Origin: Chloroflexota bacterium
GTDB taxonomy: Bacteria > Chloroflexota > Anaerolineae > Anaerolineales > UBA11579
Direction: 5' to 3'
DNA: 64,000 nucleotides
Assembly (NCBI GenBank): GCA_018662365.1
Contig: JABJGH010000006.1
Span: 1 to 64,000, forward strand
Positions within the stretch are counted from its first letter, which is position 1, and every line of letters starts with the position of its first letter. The translations under genes were made by a program, and so were the position numbers. Shown in pieces: positions 62,923 to 64,000 of the stretch. The notes beneath the pieces were generated by a model. It saw only the letters and a list, made by a program, of their open reading frames with translations, made no database searches and was not told the origin of the DNA.

Positions 62923-64000
62923 TTATTTATCCTGCGGGATAATTCTGTTGAGATTTACGATTTTACCTTTATAGGTGTTTACTGCTTTTTCTATTGCCGT
63001 GTTTTCTTGAATTGCCTTATCTACATCTTTTTCAGCAAGATCTAAAATATAAGGTACTGCAACATTGAAAAACGCATTCGTTGCTGTTCGAGCGATCACA
63101 CTAGAAATATTAGGGACACAATAGTGGATTACGTCTTCTTCCACAAAGATGGGATTATCATGAGTGGTGGGTCTAGAAGTAACCGCGCATCCACCTTGGT
63201 CGATACTAATATCCATTATCAAAGCTCTGGATTTCATTGACTTTAATATTTCTCGAGTGATGATTTTGGGCGCAAGCTCACCGGGAATCCCAGCGGCTGC
63301 AATAACTACATCTGCATAGGCAGTAGTTCTTTCAATATTTGCTTGATTTGAAAACATGGTGACCAATTGGGGTAAATCATATTGTATTTTTCTTAATGAT
63401 TTATAGTCTCGATCTAGGACTGTTACCTGAGCACCCATTCCTAAAAATGCGGAGGCGGCAAAATGTCCAAATACTCCCGCGCCGAAGATAACTACCTCAG
63501 CAGGGGGAACCCCGGCGCTACCGCCTAATAAGATACCCTTGCCCCCGGAATTATTTTGAAGATAATGGGCGGAAATTTGGGCTGATAGCCTGCCGCCAAT
63601 TTCGCTCATCATATGTAAGACAGGTCTTGATCCGTCTTTCTCTTGTATTTGTTCGTAGGCAATTGTGGTGATCTCATTTTCTAGAAGAAAATCGATCTTT
63701 GTTTGATTGGCAGCTGGGAGATGTAAAAATCCACATAGGGTTGCATTTGGTGAGATCATTCTCAATTCGTTTTCCAATGGACGGGAAAATTTTAGAATCA
63801 AGTCAGCTCTTCCAAAGGCTTCATGGGCCGAATATACGATCGTTCCACCTACTTTTTCATAGTCTTGATCTGTAAAACCGCTGTGCAATCCAGCGTCATG
63901 TTCTATATAACAAGTATTTCCTCTACTAATTAACATTTTTACGCCAGCAGGATGAAGCCCTACTCGATATTCAGATGGTCTACTTTCTTTTGGTATTCCT
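62923..64000 (-). CDS. ald: Alanine dehydrogenase (5' end beyond the window)
   Basis: Reversibly makes alanine from pyruvate + NH3 + NADH. The frame is open to the window edge: upstream of ATG 63936 it still reads GIPKESRPSEYRVGLHPAGVK, the conserved N-terminus, so only a few residues are missing. GFLHLPAANQTKIDFLL, GVPPAEVVIFGAGVFGHFAA (NAD site), VLDRDYKSLRKIQYD, MDISIDQGGCAVTSRPTTHDNP and HYCVPNISSV are intact. First gene of the block with the CoA-transferase and pyk. Confidence 0.93.
   Translation of the reverse strand, partial: GIPKESRPSEYRVGLHPAGVKMLISRGNTCYIEHDAGLHSGFTDQDYEKVGGTIVYSAHEAFGRADLILKFSRPLENELRMISPNATLCGFLHLPAANQTKIDFLLENEITTIAYEQIQEKDGSRPVLHMMSEIGGRLSAQISAHYLQNNSGGKGILLGGSAGVPPAEVVIFGAGVFGHFAASAFLGMGAQVTVLDRDYKSLRKIQYDLPQLVTMFSNQANIERTTAYADVVIAAAGIPGELAPKIITREILKSMKSRALIMDISIDQGGCAVTSRPTTHDNPIFVEEDVIHYCVPNISSVIARTATNAFFNVAVPYILDLAEKDVDKAIQENTAIEKAVNTYKGKIVNLNRIIPQDK

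Noticed and set aside
1-64000. tRNA, rRNA, CRISPR arrays, insertion sequences, prophage genes.
   Set aside because: None recognised on reading both strands; small tRNA-like folds cannot be fully excluded without a covariance search.

Overview
The window looks like a chromosomal segment of an anaerobic, probably fermentative, member of the Chloroflexota (Anaerolineae-like). This is inferred from gene content, not from a marker gene: there is no rRNA or tRNA here. The signs are a STAND-ATPase/TPR/SARP regulator of the kind common in that group, a PyrF-PyrE fusion, a NuoC-NuoD fusion, two 2-oxoacid:ferredoxin oxidoreductases, pyruvate phosphate dikinase, CarD, and CAP/LysM surface proteins. I see no CRISPR array, transposase, prophage or plasmid genes.

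Layout. 1-6000: ppdK, a LysE exporter and two tandem DegV fatty-acid-binding proteins (+). 6000-10800: a four-subunit VorB-type 2-oxoacid:ferredoxin oxidoreductase, an EamA transporter and a ROK sugar kinase (-). 10880-16000: a compact signalling-like locus (-). It holds a large STAND/TPR/SARP regulator, two nearly identical 48-codon genes for secreted micropeptides, a 73-residue protein resembling NHLP-clan RiPP leaders, and an HD-GYP protein. 16100-24700: RNA methyltransferase, tocopherol-cyclase-like protein, tatA, hypA, a decaheme cytochrome c with a cytochrome b, a 3-hydroxyisobutyrate-dehydrogenase-like enzyme, an exonuclease and a possible nucleotidyltransferase. 24700-30000: kinase-FHA protein, AzlCD exporter, CAP-LysM protein, galE, carD. 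30200-38100: methyltransferases, an SDR, a radical SAM selenoprotein whose in-frame TGA is followed by a SECIS-like hairpin, a YggX-like protein, a formyltransferase, a TMEM43-like protein, a frameshifted ybaK and a homocysteine methyltransferase. 38100-47300: valS behind a T-box, purB, and a pyrC-pyrB-pyrFE-pyrD operon behind a pyrBI-like attenuator with its own leader ORF. 47300-54950: an Fe-S-type regulator divergent from iscX-nuoB-nuoCD-nuoI, then a Cys-rich small protein, mrp, ricT and an M20 peptidase. 55000-64000: a GntR-type regulator with a two-subunit KorAB enzyme, a membrane protein, pyk, a CoA-transferase and alanine dehydrogenase (cut by the window end).

How it fits together. The ferredoxin-linked oxidoreductases, PPDK, pyruvate kinase, CoA-transferase and alanine dehydrogenase suit amino-acid and sugar fermentation around pyruvate. 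The quinone-type PyrD, the complex I pieces and the cytochromes imply a quinone pool and some respiratory capacity. IscX, the Cys-containing regulator, Mrp and RicT next to the Fe-S-rich Nuo subunits form an Fe-S-themed neighbourhood. RNA-level control is prominent: a T-box, a pyrimidine attenuator, a SECIS, and several genes whose -10 box lies only 6-8 bases before the start codon, suggesting leaderless mRNAs.

The most interesting items are the SARP/micropeptide locus, the hidden selenocysteine codon, and the pyr leader.
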